Below are positions 18,168-27,102 of a stretch of DNA of 64,000 bases, one piece after another. This DNA is from Thermosynechococcus sp. (GTDB taxonomy: Bacteria; Cyanobacteriota; Cyanobacteriia; Thermosynechococcales; Thermosynechococcaceae). The DNA lies in NCBI RefSeq assembly GCF_025999095.1, contig NZ_AP024678.1, forward strand, positions 62,001 to 126,000. Reading direction: 5' to 3'. How positions within the stretch are numbered: position 1 is the stretch's first letter; each line of letters begins with the position of its first letter. The position numbers were made by a program, and so were the translations under genes. The notes beneath the pieces are model-generated. The model was not told where the DNA came from. It worked only from the letters and a program-made list of their open reading frames with translations, and made no database searches.

Positions 18168-19355
18168 TTAGCCATTGGTGGCACTAGCAAAGCGGATTTT
18201 CAGGTAGTCCGCCTCCATTTTCGCGCCCACCGGTTGCAGCGCCGCCAACCCTTGGGGGAGCACCATATTGCGACGATGGTTGCCAATGCGAATATTCAAC
18301 TCATCCGCCGTCTTGTTCAGTTCAATTTTTTCCTTGGGGACCCCCGGTAGATACAGTTCGAGGCTGTACTGGCCATCGCTGGGCACCACCCGAATTGTTT
18401 GCTCGTGGTAATAAACCTGAGCTGGATCCTCATCACCATAGAGGGTTTCCTTCAGGCGATGCAGTGCTGCTAAACCACAGAGTTCCTCAGCAAACAGGGG
18501 GACTTCCTTGACAGGCAGGGGGCGAAAATTGTCGTGAATCTCTTGGCGATACCGTTGCTGGGCTTCTTTCCAGCGGGTAAAGAAGGGATCATGCACGGTC
18601 TCTGGCAAAATGCGGTTGGCCACCACTAAATCCGTAGCCACATTGTAGAGGCTGAGATAGGCATGGGCACGCAGGGATTCCTTGATCACCATCTTTTCTG
18701 GATTGGTCACCAAGCGCACGGAGGTTTGCATGTTGTCGGTGAGAACTTTTTCAAGGGCTTCAATCTGCTCATAGAATTCATAGGGCGCATCCATGACCTC
18801 TTGATCGGGCAAAGAGAACCCTACCAAGGGCTTGAAAATTGGCTCCACAATTGGTCGCAAGGCCACGGACATCCGCTGTAAGGGTTTGTAGAAGCGGCGC
18901 ATATACCAGCCGCTCACCTCGGGCAGGCTCAACAGCCGCAGTGCCGTGCCTGTGGGGGCAGAGTCAATGATGAGGACATCGTATTGACCTTCGTCGTAGT
19001 GGCGCTTCATACGCACAAGGGCAAAAATTTCATCCATCCCCGGCAAGATGGCCAATTCCTCCGCCTGAACCCCTTCTAACCCCCGCGCCTGCAACACTTG
19101 GGTAATGTAGCGCTTGACGGCTCCCCAGTTGTCCTCCAGTTCCATGAGGGCATCTAGTTCGGCACCCCAGAGATTTTCGGCAACGGGCACTGGCACATGC
19201 CCCAGTTCCATGTCAAAACTATCGGCAAGGGAGTGGGCGGGATCGGTACTCAGGACCAAGGTTTTATAGCCCAACTCAGCACAGCGTAGCCCCGTCGCCG
19301 CCGCCACTGAGGTTTTGCCAACGCCACCTTTGCCAGTCATTAAAATTACGCGCAT
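18168..19355 (-). CDS. ArsA/Get3-family ATPase with C-terminal HSP20-like domain
   Basis: A 395-residue protein. It opens [20 protein letters not shown], the deviant P-loop of the ArsA/Get3 class, followed by [13 protein letters not shown] (switch I) and [15 protein letters not shown] (switch II). The last 90 residues or so ([34 protein letters not shown]) form an alpha-crystallin-like domain, as in cyanobacterial ArsA homologues. Eukaryotic Get3 targets tail-anchored proteins; arsenite-pump ArsA needs paired ATPase halves and metal-site cysteines that are not seen here. I infer a membrane-protein targeting or chaperone role. The gene reads away from psbA1. Confidence 0.88.
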   Translation of the reverse strand: MRVILMTGKGGVGKTSVAAATGLRCAELGYKTLVLSTDPAHSLADSFDMELGHVPVPVAENLWGAELDALMELEDNWGAVKRYITQVLQARGLEGVQAEELAILPGMDEIFALVRMKRHYDEGQYDVLIIDSAPTGTALRLLSLPEVSGWYMRRFYKPLQRMSVALRPIVEPIFKPLVGFSLPDQEVMDAPYEFYEQIEALEKVLTDNMQTSVRLVTNPEKMVIKESLRAHAYLSLYNVATDLVVANRILPETVHDPFFTRWKEAQQRYRQEIHDNFRPLPVKEVPLFAEELCGLAALHRLKETLYGDEDPAQVYYHEQTIRVVPSDGQYSLELYLPGVPKEKIELNKTADELNIRIGNHRRNMVLPQGLAALQPVGAKMEADYLKIRFASATNG

Positions 19356-19616
19356 GGGAAGGCTCTGCCCTAAACACAATTGCTTAAAATATCTTAACCC
19401 TTGAGCCTAGCCGCGGGGGGGCGATCGCTCGCCACCAATGGAAATAAAATCATTAAGGAAAATAAATAAATACAACTACCTATTTAGTTTTATTAACAAT
19501 AATTTAGAACCCTCCCCGATCCCTTGGGGGGAATATTAAGTTAATGCTTAAGCCCTTGCAGTTTATGACTGTTTTCAAGGGTTTGTAAATCAAATATATT
19601 TGGACTTATCACGACT

Positions 19617-20699
19617 ATGACCACAACTCTCCAACGTCGCGAAAGCGCGAATTTGTGGGAGCGGTTTTGTAACTGGGTGACCAGCACCGATAACCGCCTC
19701 TATGTGGGCTGGTTTGGGGTGATCATGATCCCCACCCTATTGGCCGCAACCATCTGCTTTGTGATTGCCTTCATCGCTGCTCCCCCCGTGGACATCGATG
19801 GCATCCGTGAGCCCGTTTCTGGTTCTTTGCTCTATGGCAACAACATCATCACGGGTGCCGTTGTCCCCTCTAGCAACGCCATTGGCTTGCACTTCTACCC
19901 CATTTGGGAAGCGGCTTCCCTCGATGAGTGGCTCTACAACGGTGGCCCTTACCAACTTATCATCTTCCACTTCCTGCTGGGTGCCTCCTGCTACATGGGT
20001 CGCCAGTGGGAACTCAGCTACCGCCTGGGGATGCGGCCTTGGATCTGCGTCGCCTACTCTGCCCCCCTGGCCTCTGCCTTTGCGGTCTTTTTGATCTACC
20101 CGATTGGTCAAGGCAGCTTCTCGGACGGGATGCCCCTCGGTATCTCCGGTACCTTCAACTTTATGATTGTGTTCCAAGCCGAGCACAACATCCTCATGCA
20201 CCCCTTCCACCAACTGGGTGTGGCCGGTGTCTTTGGTGGCGCTTTGTTCTCCGCCATGCACGGTTCTCTGGTGACCTCCAGCTTGATCCGGGAAACCACG
20301 GAAACCGAATCCACCAACTATGGCTATAAGTTCGGTCAAGAGGAAGAAACCTACAACATCGTGGCTGCCCACGGTTACTTTGGCCGGTTGATCTTCCAAT
20401 ACGCCAGCTTCAACAACAGCCGTGCGCTGCACTTCTTCTTGGCCGCTTGGCCGGTGGTGGGTGTCTGGTTCACGGCGCTGGGCATCAGCACCATGGCCTT
20501 CAACCTGAATGGCTTCAACTTCAACCATTCAGTCATTGATGCCAAGGGCAACGTGATCAACACCTGGGCAGACATCATCAACCGTGCCAACCTGGGGATG
20601 GAAGTGATGCACGAGCGCAATGCTCACAACTTCCCCCTCGACTTGGCCAGCGCAGAGTCTGCCCCTGTGGCGATGATTGCTCCGAGCATTAACGGCTAA
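19617..20699 (+). CDS. psbA1: photosystem II D1 protein, PsbA1 form
   Basis: A 360-residue D1 reaction-centre protein with five transmembrane helices. Functional residues are in place: Y161 (TyrZ), D170, E189, H190 and H198 in [10 protein letters not shown] and [13 protein letters not shown], and the C-terminal manganese-ligand block [12 protein letters not shown] before the processing site. Isoform-specific positions are Q130 (MGRQWELSY), C144 (PWICVAYSA) and P173 (DGMPLG), which match what is known of PsbA1 of T. elongatus. The upstream 237 nt are AT-rich and hold the promoter, which I cannot place reliably. The sequence before the ATG (CGACT) is shared with psbA2. Confidence 0.98.
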   Translation: MTTTLQRRESANLWERFCNWVTSTDNRLYVGWFGVIMIPTLLAATICFVIAFIAAPPVDIDGIREPVSGSLLYGNNIITGAVVPSSNAIGLHFYPIWEAASLDEWLYNGGPYQLIIFHFLLGASCYMGRQWELSYRLGMRPWICVAYSAPLASAFAVFLIYPIGQGSFSDGMPLGISGTFNFMIVFQAEHNILMHPFHQLGVAGVFGGALFSAMHGSLVTSSLIRETTETESTNYGYKFGQEEETYNIVAAHGYFGRLIFQYASFNNSRALHFFLAAWPVVGVWFTALGISTMAFNLNGFNFNHSVIDAKGNVINTWADIINRANLGMEVMHERNAHNFPLDLASAESAPVAMIAPSING

Positions 20700-20728
20700 G
20701 CAACGTTATCTGCTGAACTTTTACACAG

Positions 20729-20756
20729 CCGCTCCTAAATCTAGGGGCGGTTTTTT
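20729..20756 (+). terminator. intrinsic terminator after psbA1
   Basis: The stem CCGCTCC / GGGGCGG (one G-T pair) encloses the loop TAAATCTA and is followed directly by six T residues. It lies 30 nt beyond the psbA1 stop, so the two psbA genes are probably separate transcription units. Confidence 0.88.
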
Positions 20757-20905
20757 ATTGTGTTACAGCCCACAGGGATTAACGGGCTCAATATTCCAAC
20801 AGCTTCAGAGATGCCGGTACCTCCCCAGCTTCAATCTCTTAGATTGATAAAAATCAATGGGTAAACAAAGTTCCTTTGGCTCTATAAAGGTTGACCTCAA
20901 GTCTC

Positions 20906-20933
20906 TTGCTACTTAAAAATATAACCATATAAT
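20906..20933 (+). promoter_or_regulatory. probable sigma70-type promoter of psbA2
   Basis: TTGCTA (20906-20911), a 16-nt AT-rich spacer and a perfect TATAAT (20928-20933) precede psbA2 by about 70 nt, which leaves a leader of roughly 60 nt. A further TTGACC at 20891 could serve an alternative start. The leader contains GC-rich repeats (GCTGCTGCTGCGG) and ends with the CGACT-ATG context also found at psbA1. psbA genes are usually light- or oxygen-regulated, but no specific operator can be named. Confidence 0.6.
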
Positions 20934-21003
20934 CATAAATAGAGTATGCAGCGTTTATTGCTGCTGCTGCGGTCCTGTTGTTATTTATGGATTCATAACG
21001 ACT

Positions 21004-22086
21004 ATGACTACAGTTCTGCAACGTCGTCAGACAGCGAATCTGTGGGAGCGTTTTTGCGATTGGATCACCAGCACAGAGAACCGCCTTTATATTGGCTGGT
21101 TTGGGGTGATCATGATCCCGACGCTGCTTGCCGCAACGATTTGCTTTGTCATTGCCTTTATTGCGGCGCCCCCTGTGGATATTGATGGCATCCGTGAGCC
21201 TGTCTCCGGCTCCCTGCTCTATGGCAACAACATCATTACAGCGGCAGTAGTGCCCTCCTCTAATGCCATTGGGTTACACCTCTACCCAATCTGGGATGCC
21301 GCTTCCCTCGATGAGTGGCTCTACAATGGTGGGCCTTACCAACTGATTGTTTTCCACTTCCTCATCGGCATTTTCTGCTACATGGGTCGGGAGTGGGAAC
21401 TCAGCTATCGTCTCGGGATGCGGCCTTGGATTCCTGTGGCCTTCTCTGCCCCTGTGGCAGCGGCAACGGCTGTGCTGTTGATCTACCCCATTGGTCAAGG
21501 CAGCTTTTCCGATGGACTGATGCTGGGGATTTCCGGTACGTTCAACTTCATGATTGTGTTCCAAGCGGAACACAATATCCTCATGCACCCCTTCCACATG
21601 CTGGGTGTGGCGGGTGTCTTTGGTGGTGCCTTGTTTGCCGCCATGCACGGTTCTCTGGTGACCTCCAGCTTGATCCGGGAAACCACGGAAACCGAATCCA
21701 CCAACTATGGCTACAAGTTCGGTCAAGAGGAAGAAACCTACAACATTGTGGCTGCCCACGGTTACTTTGGCCGGTTGATCTTCCAATACGCCAGCTTCAA
21801 CAACAGCCGCTCGCTGCACTTCTTCCTCGCAGCTTGGCCAGTGGTGGGTATCTGGTTTGCTGCCCTGGGTATTAGCACGATGGCCTTTAACCTCAATGGT
21901 TTCAACTTCAACCACTCCGTTGTGGATGCGCAAGGCAACGTGATCAACACCTGGGCGGACATCATCAACCGCGCCAACATTGGTATTGAGGTGATGCATG
22001 AACGCAATGCCCACAACTTCCCCCTCGACTTGGCTAGCGGTGAATCGGCTCCTGTGGCGATGATTGCCCCGAGCATTGACGCCTAA
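21004..22086 (+). CDS. psbA2: photosystem II D1 protein, PsbA2 variant form
   Basis: The second D1 gene, again 360 residues, with the same redox and metal ligands (Y161, D170, E189, H190, H198). It differs at positions of functional interest: E130 in [10 protein letters not shown]144 in PWIPVAFSA (cysteine in the neighbouring copy) and M173 in DGLMLG. C144P and P173M are the hallmark changes of PsbA2 of T. elongatus, a form made under particular conditions such as low oxygen. It has its own promoter and terminator. A 170-bp internal stretch is almost identical at DNA level to psbA1 although the rest has diverged. Confidence 0.98.
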   Translation: MTTVLQRRQTANLWERFCDWITSTENRLYIGWFGVIMIPTLLAATICFVIAFIAAPPVDIDGIREPVSGSLLYGNNIITAAVVPSSNAIGLHLYPIWDAASLDEWLYNGGPYQLIVFHFLIGIFCYMGREWELSYRLGMRPWIPVAFSAPVAAATAVLLIYPIGQGSFSDGLMLGISGTFNFMIVFQAEHNILMHPFHMLGVAGVFGGALFAAMHGSLVTSSLIRETTETESTNYGYKFGQEEETYNIVAAHGYFGRLIFQYASFNNSRSLHFFLAAWPVVGIWFAALGISTMAFNLNGFNFNHSVVDAQGNVINTWADIINRANIGIEVMHERNAHNFPLDLASGESAPVAMIAPSIDA

Positions 22087-22128
22087 AAAGGTCGCTCCTA
22101 AACCTCTCTAGTGATAAGTCCAAATCTG

Positions 22129-22151
22129 GCTCCCTACAGGGGAGCTTTTTT
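22129..22151 (+). terminator. intrinsic terminator after psbA2
   Basis: A perfect 6-bp stem GCTCCC / GGGAGC with loop TACAG is followed by six T residues. It sits between psbA2 and the convergent bciB stop, 7 nt before the latter. Its reverse strand lacks a T run, so it terminates psbA2 transcripts only. Confidence 0.85.
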
Positions 22152-22157
22152 ATGGCA

Positions 22158-23354
22158 TTACGGGGTGGGGAGTTGATACTGATCCACAATTTTTTTGGCA
22201 AAGGCGGGCACATGAGCGGCAAGTTTTTGGGGATAGTTGCGCCGCACATAGAGATAGTTGCGGGTGAAGTGCGAATCAATGGAAAAGCGGGCATATTCAA
22301 GCCCTTTGGGGCCAATACGCTCAATCACAAAACCCACCAGTTTGGCCGCCCACAGGGGCAGGGTCACGCCTTTATCGTAGGCAGGAATGCTTTGCTGCAC
22401 CGCTGCGTGGCGATCGCCGGCACTCGTGACGGGCTGGATTTCCAATTGATCGCGCACCAGGTCAAGCATTTCTTGGCCAAGCGCATTGCGCACCACCAGC
22501 CACTGCCAACCCAAGGGGGCCCCCATATATCCCACCACCAAATCGGCAAGGCCATTGACGTAGTCAAAGCAACTCATGCAGGAGGGGGCAAAGACTTCCT
22601 TAAGCTGATTCGTCTTGAGACCAAAGAAGGGCACAGTTTCTGTGGTGCCGTCGCTGTGCTTGAAGTGTACGCGAAAGTCCTGCATGAACTCGTAGTAAAT
22701 CACCGTAGCGGGCGATCGGCTGGTGGTTTCCAGGAATTTTTGCAGACCGGCACGGGTGACGTTATCCACGCAAGGGGTTCCCAACACATAGAGCTTCTCT
22801 AGCCCCAGTTTGTCCTGAACAGCTCGCAGGGCCTGAATTTGACAGCCAACGCCAATGACCAACAGCCGTTTGAGGCCGGCTTGTGCCACCTGCTCTAGTA
22901 CCGAAAGATTGGGAGAGAGGGTGGGCTTGTTCACCCGCGCCGCCAAAATCTCCTCACGGGTGCGGGCAATCACCGGCTTGGGGGTAAAGCGATCGCTCTC
23001 GCTGTTTTGAACACAGACAACGCCCTCAACCCGTCCCGATTCCAACAGGGCAATGGCAATACTGCTGACGATGCCCGTCCACTGCGCCCCTGCAATGGGT
23101 TCTGTTTTGCGAGCTGCCATCATCTGCTGGTGAACACCAAAGTAGCACTCATCCCAGTTGTCAAGATCACGGGCACGGCCATGACTTTGCTGCTCTAGGG
23201 TCTCAAACTGTTGCTTGAGGAAGGCACAGGCCTCTTTGACATAGTGGATATAGTAGGTGTCGCACAGACCACACTCACTGCAGAGGGCCTTGGCGGGGCG
23301 GGGGCTACCGGGCTTGAGGGCGCGGGCTTTGTGATGGGCAGCAGTCATGGGCAT
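22158..23354 (-). CDS. bciB: ferredoxin-dependent divinyl (proto)chlorophyllide 8-vinyl reductase, BciB type
   Basis: A 398-residue FrhB-family flavin/iron-sulfur protein. Cysteines for the [4Fe-4S] clusters are seen in KALCSECGLCDTYY (C25, C28, C31) and again in GTPCVDN and PSCMSCFDYVNGLADLVVGY. In cyanobacteria this family (Synechocystis slr1923 type) reduces the 8-vinyl group of chlorophyll precursors; the related plant HCAR reduces 7-hydroxymethyl chlorophyll. I favour the 8-vinyl reductase role because of organism and length. The ATG directly follows the TAG stop of the upstream ThDP-enzyme gene, so they are surely cotranscribed. It is convergent with psbA2. Confidence 0.85.
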   Translation of the reverse strand: MPMTAAHHKARALKPGSPRPAKALCSECGLCDTYYIHYVKEACAFLKQQFETLEQQSHGRARDLDNWDECYFGVHQQMMAARKTEPIAGAQWTGIVSSIAIALLESGRVEGVVCVQNSESDRFTPKPVIARTREEILAARVNKPTLSPNLSVLEQVAQAGLKRLLVIGVGCQIQALRAVQDKLGLEKLYVLGTPCVDNVTRAGLQKFLETTSRSPATVIYYEFMQDFRVHFKHSDGTTETVPFFGLKTNQLKEVFAPSCMSCFDYVNGLADLVVGYMGAPLGWQWLVVRNALGQEMLDLVRDQLEIQPVTSAGDRHAAVQQSIPAYDKGVTLPLWAAKLVGFVIERIGPKGLEYARFSIDSHFTRNYLYVRRNYPQKLAAHVPAFAKKIVDQYQLPTP

Positions 23355-25553
23355 CTACTTCAGCAATGAACGGGCGCGATCGCAAATGGCTTCTGGCGTC
23401 AGGCCATTGTAGGCCATCAGTTCGGCAGGGCTAGCTGTGGTTTCGCCGCGCTGCCAAGCCAGTAGATCGCGAGGACAAGTGGCACGCAGCAGAATGGGTT
23501 CCAAAAGGGCAGAAGCTCCCCCCGTTACCCCCAAGAGGGCATCGCCGCCAAAGAGACGCTCGAAGGTGGCCTCATCGGCAAAGCCGCCATCGGGTTCTGC
23601 GCAGGTTTGCCAAGCAACATCCCCAGGGCGGTAGAGGCGGCGGGGGTTAACTACCGAAACAATCCGCACTCGATAGCCCAACGCTTCCAATTGGGGTAGG
23701 GCATGATACACGGGTTGCAAAATCATATCCCCCAGCACCGCTAGCACTAAGGTTCGTCCCCCTTGGGTGGATTCATAGAGGGTGAGTGCCCCCTCATCAA
23801 GGGCCTGTTCCGTTTGCGCAAAGGTGGTGCGCACCGGCAGTGGCGTTTTACTGGCAAAGATGGCAATTCCCTTGTTTTGGGTATTCAGTGCCCAGCGGTA
23901 GCACACTTGAATGCTATTGGCATCGGGCGGAAAGAGGACAAAGATATTGCCATTGCGCAACAAAGCGCCGTAGTAGGCTTCGATTTCCGGGCGTTGATGC
24001 GTCCAACCATTCCGTCCCTGCTCAAGGGCACCGGCGGTAAAGAGAGTAACCGTCGAAGGGGTGGGACGGCGCAGTTCTGCCATCGCTTGGGTGACCGTTT
24101 GCCAAATGGGGAGACCATTAATGGCAAAGGATTCGTAGGAGCACCAAAGACTCCGGCTGCCCATCAAACATAATCCCGCCGCTAGGCCCGCGCAGGCATC
24201 CTCGCTCAGGGGTTCGTATACTTGGCCATTGGGCACTTGGTTGTAGAGGGGATCCGTTGTTGGGTGGATGATCTTCAGGGCTTGGTTGATGTTGCCAATC
24301 CCAGAAGCCTCATTGCCATCGGCATTGGTGACGAGGTAGCGGCGATCGCGCTGCCCCACTTCTGCCACTATGCGCCCCATAGCGGTTGTGGCCACTTTGC
24401 TTTCCCCCAAGGCATAGGCCTCAAGGGCAATCTCCCCCAAGGGAGGTAAGTCCAAGACCTGCTCGGTCACCACCACCTCTGCCGCTGGTCCGCCAGCCGC
24501 TGCCACACAGTTTTGACGCACCAGTTCCCAGGCGGCAGGAGAAAGGGCACGGGCTTTGAGGGCACTGACAATATCGGGGTTGTCGAGGGTGTGCTGGGCG
24601 TAAAGGTTATGGGATTTTGCCCCCTTGGCATGAACACCTGCCCCCTTCAGTTGCTTGAGGATAAACACTGTCAACTTCCCAGAGAGGGCCGATCGCGCTG
24701 CCTCTTGCATCCCCTTCAGGACCGCCTGCACAAAGGCCAAGCGCTGCCCAAAGGAAAACTGAGTGCTATCGACGTAGTCCCCCTCTTGACCGCTGTCGTC
24801 AAAGTCCTTGGCATCCACCAGCACCACCTCTTGGAAACCATTGCCGTGCCAGTAGGCCATCATTTCTGGATTGGTTTTCAGAGAAACCATGCTGTGGTGC
24901 TCCTGGCTAAAGCCATTCCAAACCAGAACAGGTAGGAAATTGGTAACCTCTGGGAAAGCGGTGTGGAAGTGGGCCATGCTGCTCATGACGTAGGGCTCCC
25001 CTAGGCCGCCATCCCCTAAGGTGAAGGGAAAGAGGGTCTGGCGGTGTAGCCAAGCAGCGGCCATAGCAAAGTGCTGCCCCTGTCCCAGGGGGCCGGCAGG
25101 CGCCAGAATCCCCGGAATATAGCCGGAGAGGTGGCCAAGCAGACCATGTTTTTCGCGGAAGCGATCGCGCAGGTCCTGAACCGTATAAATGCCCATTTTC
25201 TCTAGGGAGCGATCCAAGAACAGGGCAGCATAAAAGCCCGGCGCATGGTGCCCCACTTCCGTGATGATATTTTTGTGCCCCAACATCACGAGGGCAGCAT
25301 AGGCTTCTGCTTGACTGGCAAAGCCGCCAGGATGACCCGAGGCCTTACTGCCGGTCATCTGTAAGATTAAATAGCGGAGGGCATCGGCGTAGAGGAGCGT
25401 TTGATAGGCTGCTTCCGTAGCCTCCAGATCCGTAAGGGCTGGCTGTTGGGTACTCAGGAGTGGCCTTTGACCATAGCGATCCCAGTCTGGCCAATCATGG
25501 CCAAAATACTGAATGCCTTCACAGAAACTGGGGACTGAAGTTACCGCTGTCAT
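23355..25553 (-). CDS. transketolase-like thiamine diphosphate enzyme, substrate unknown
   Basis: A 732-residue protein. The N-terminal half has a ThDP-binding domain (GSKASGHPGGFASQAEA; LGDGGLGEP, then the metal-ligand asparagine in LVLVWN-like LPVLVWNGF). A central pyrimidine-binding domain follows (VTNADGNEASGIGN, LSEDACAGLAAGLCLMG, SYESFAINGLP), then a transketolase C-terminal domain (RIVSVVNPRRLYRP). It is not the Calvin-cycle transketolase, which is at 49915, and it lacks the usual landmarks of XFP phosphoketolase. I chose the ATG at 25553 (MTAVTSVPSFCEGIQYFG); the frame extends to 25580. Its tight linkage to bciB is its best clue. Confidence 0.8.
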   Translation of the reverse strand: MTAVTSVPSFCEGIQYFGHDWPDWDRYGQRPLLSTQQPALTDLEATEAAYQTLLYADALRYLILQMTGSKASGHPGGFASQAEAYAALVMLGHKNIITEVGHHAPGFYAALFLDRSLEKMGIYTVQDLRDRFREKHGLLGHLSGYIPGILAPAGPLGQGQHFAMAAAWLHRQTLFPFTLGDGGLGEPYVMSSMAHFHTAFPEVTNFLPVLVWNGFSQEHHSMVSLKTNPEMMAYWHGNGFQEVVLVDAKDFDDSGQEGDYVDSTQFSFGQRLAFVQAVLKGMQEAARSALSGKLTVFILKQLKGAGVHAKGAKSHNLYAQHTLDNPDIVSALKARALSPAAWELVRQNCVAAAGGPAAEVVVTEQVLDLPPLGEIALEAYALGESKVATTAMGRIVAEVGQRDRRYLVTNADGNEASGIGNINQALKIIHPTTDPLYNQVPNGQVYEPLSEDACAGLAAGLCLMGSRSLWCSYESFAINGLPIWQTVTQAMAELRRPTPSTVTLFTAGALEQGRNGWTHQRPEIEAYYGALLRNGNIFVLFPPDANSIQVCYRWALNTQNKGIAIFASKTPLPVRTTFAQTEQALDEGALTLYESTQGGRTLVLAVLGDMILQPVYHALPQLEALGYRVRIVSVVNPRRLYRPGDVAWQTCAEPDGGFADEATFERLFGGDALLGVTGGASALLEPILLRATCPRDLLAWQRGETTASPAELMAYNGLTPEAICDRARSLLK

Positions 25554-25710
25554 AGACCCTGACCCAACTCTTGAGTGCACGCTTAGTCTCCTATCTTACA
25601 GGGGTGGGGAGTTCCCCTGAGGGCAGTTGATCAGGGAATATCCCCGAAATAACGGTGTTGGAGTGGATTGCAGGCATAGTATTGATTTTTTTTGGGGGAA
25701 GGGATTAACA

Positions 25711-27042
25711 ATGGCGTTGGTGATAGCAGGCGATCGCAGCGGCGTGGGGAAAACCACGGTTGCCCTAGCATTAAACGCGGCTCTAACTGCACGGGGGCAG
25801 CGGGTACAAACCTTTAAGGTGGGCCCTGACTACATTGATCCCCTGTTTCACACGGCTATCAGTGGCCGACCTTGCCGTAACCTCGATGTGATCTTGACCA
25901 GTCCTGACTATGTCTGCGCCTGCGTCGGCTATCACAGTCAGGGGATGGATGCGGTGCTCATTGAGGGGGTGATGGGGCTATTTGATGGCCGGGGAGGGAG
26001 CCATGAGGGCAGTACGGCACACATTGCCCAACTTTTGCAGGCACCTATCCTCCTGGTCTTAGATGTCCAAAAACAGGCAGCATCGGTGGCGGCAGTGGTC
26101 TATGGCTTTTGCCACTATGATCCATCGCTGCAGATTGCTGGTGTGGTCTTGAATCGGGTGGCCAGCGATCGCCACCGGCAACTGTTAGAAGCCGCCCTTG
26201 CCCCCCTGGGGGTGCCTATTGTTGGCGTCCTCTATCGCGATCAGGCCTTGGCCCTCCCCAGTCGGCACCTCGGCTTAGTGCCACCCCAGGAATCCCGCGA
26301 GTTTCAAGCCTTGGGCGATCGCCTTGCCCACTTAGGTAACACCTGCTTTAACTGGGAGCAATTGACGCCTCTTCTTGCGCCTGAGTTCTCTGCCCCCTCT
26401 CCTTTGCCCTCTTCTGTCACTCCTTTCTCCTCACCGCTGCACATTGGTATTGCTCAAGACAGTGCGTTTCACTTCTACTACGCCGATACCCTTGACCTGT
26501 TGCAGCAGTTAGGGGCAACACTCATCCCTGTCTCTCCCCTCAAAGATGCAAAGCTGCCAACCCCGCTCCATGGACTGCTCCTGGGGGGTGGCTTTCCAGA
26601 AGTGTTTGCAGCGGAGCTGGCGGCGAACCACCCCTTCCTTGGGGCTTTGCGGCAGGCGATTCAAGGGGGCCTAGCCCTCTATGCCGAGTGTGGGGGTCTC
26701 ATGTATCTATGCCAAAGCCTCCGCACCCTAGAGGGAGAGGACTATCCCTTGGTGGGACACTTGCCGGTGGTTGCCGAGATGGGGAACAGGCTCACCTTGG
26801 GCTATCGCCAAACCACAGTGCTGCAAACAACGGTGTGTGTGCAAGTGGGGGAAACGGTGCAGGGGCATGAGTTTCACTATTCCCGTCTGAGTCAGCCATC
26901 GCCAAGGCCCCTGTGGCAGTTGAATGGGGCCCCGGAGGGGTGGGGTAATCCCCGACTGCATGCCAGTTATTTACATCTCCATTGGGGCGGCCATCCCCAG
27001 TGGGCAATGCGCTTTCTCCAGCAGGCAGCAAGGGTTGGATAA
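25711..27042 (+). CDS. cbiA: cobyrinate a,c-diamide synthase
   Basis: A 443-residue glutamine amidotransferase that amidates the a and c side chains of cobyrinate in corrin (pseudocobalamin) synthesis. The N-terminal P-loop domain has DRSGVGKTTVALALN, FKVGPDYIDPLFH and EGVMGLFDG. The C-terminal class I glutaminase domain has GGGFPEVFAAEL, the nucleophile cysteine in ALYAECGGLMYL and the catalytic histidine region EFHYSRL. The ATG at 25711 has GGGGGAAGGGA about 7 nt upstream, decisive over an in-frame start at 25627. Confidence 0.93.
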   Translation: MALVIAGDRSGVGKTTVALALNAALTARGQRVQTFKVGPDYIDPLFHTAISGRPCRNLDVILTSPDYVCACVGYHSQGMDAVLIEGVMGLFDGRGGSHEGSTAHIAQLLQAPILLVLDVQKQAASVAAVVYGFCHYDPSLQIAGVVLNRVASDRHRQLLEAALAPLGVPIVGVLYRDQALALPSRHLGLVPPQESREFQALGDRLAHLGNTCFNWEQLTPLLAPEFSAPSPLPSSVTPFSSPLHIGIAQDSAFHFYYADTLDLLQQLGATLIPVSPLKDAKLPTPLHGLLLGGGFPEVFAAELAANHPFLGALRQAIQGGLALYAECGGLMYLCQSLRTLEGEDYPLVGHLPVVAEMGNRLTLGYRQTTVLQTTVCVQVGETVQGHEFHYSRLSQPSPRPLWQLNGAPEGWGNPRLHASYLHLHWGGHPQWAMRFLQQAARVG

Positions 27043-27102
27043 TGCGACTCACGGCAACGTAATTTTTGCAGGTATTTTTTAAGGTGTGGTTGGGGAAGGT
27101 CA

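Noticed and set aside
19737-20528. 263-codon open frame antisense to psbA1 (and 246 codons antisense to psbA2, 21274-22014)
   Set aside because: Both are shadows of strong codon bias in psbA; they have similar sequence only because the sense genes are alike, and no ribosome site or known domain is seen.
20946-21185. 79-codon frame upstream of and overlapping the psbA2 start
   Set aside because: It shares most of its length with psbA2 in another frame and lies in the leader; no independent support.
23355-25553. Calling the ThDP enzyme XFP phosphoketolase
   Set aside because: Domain layout is transketolase-like and I do not see the XFP-specific blocks; memory alone was not enough for a gene symbol.
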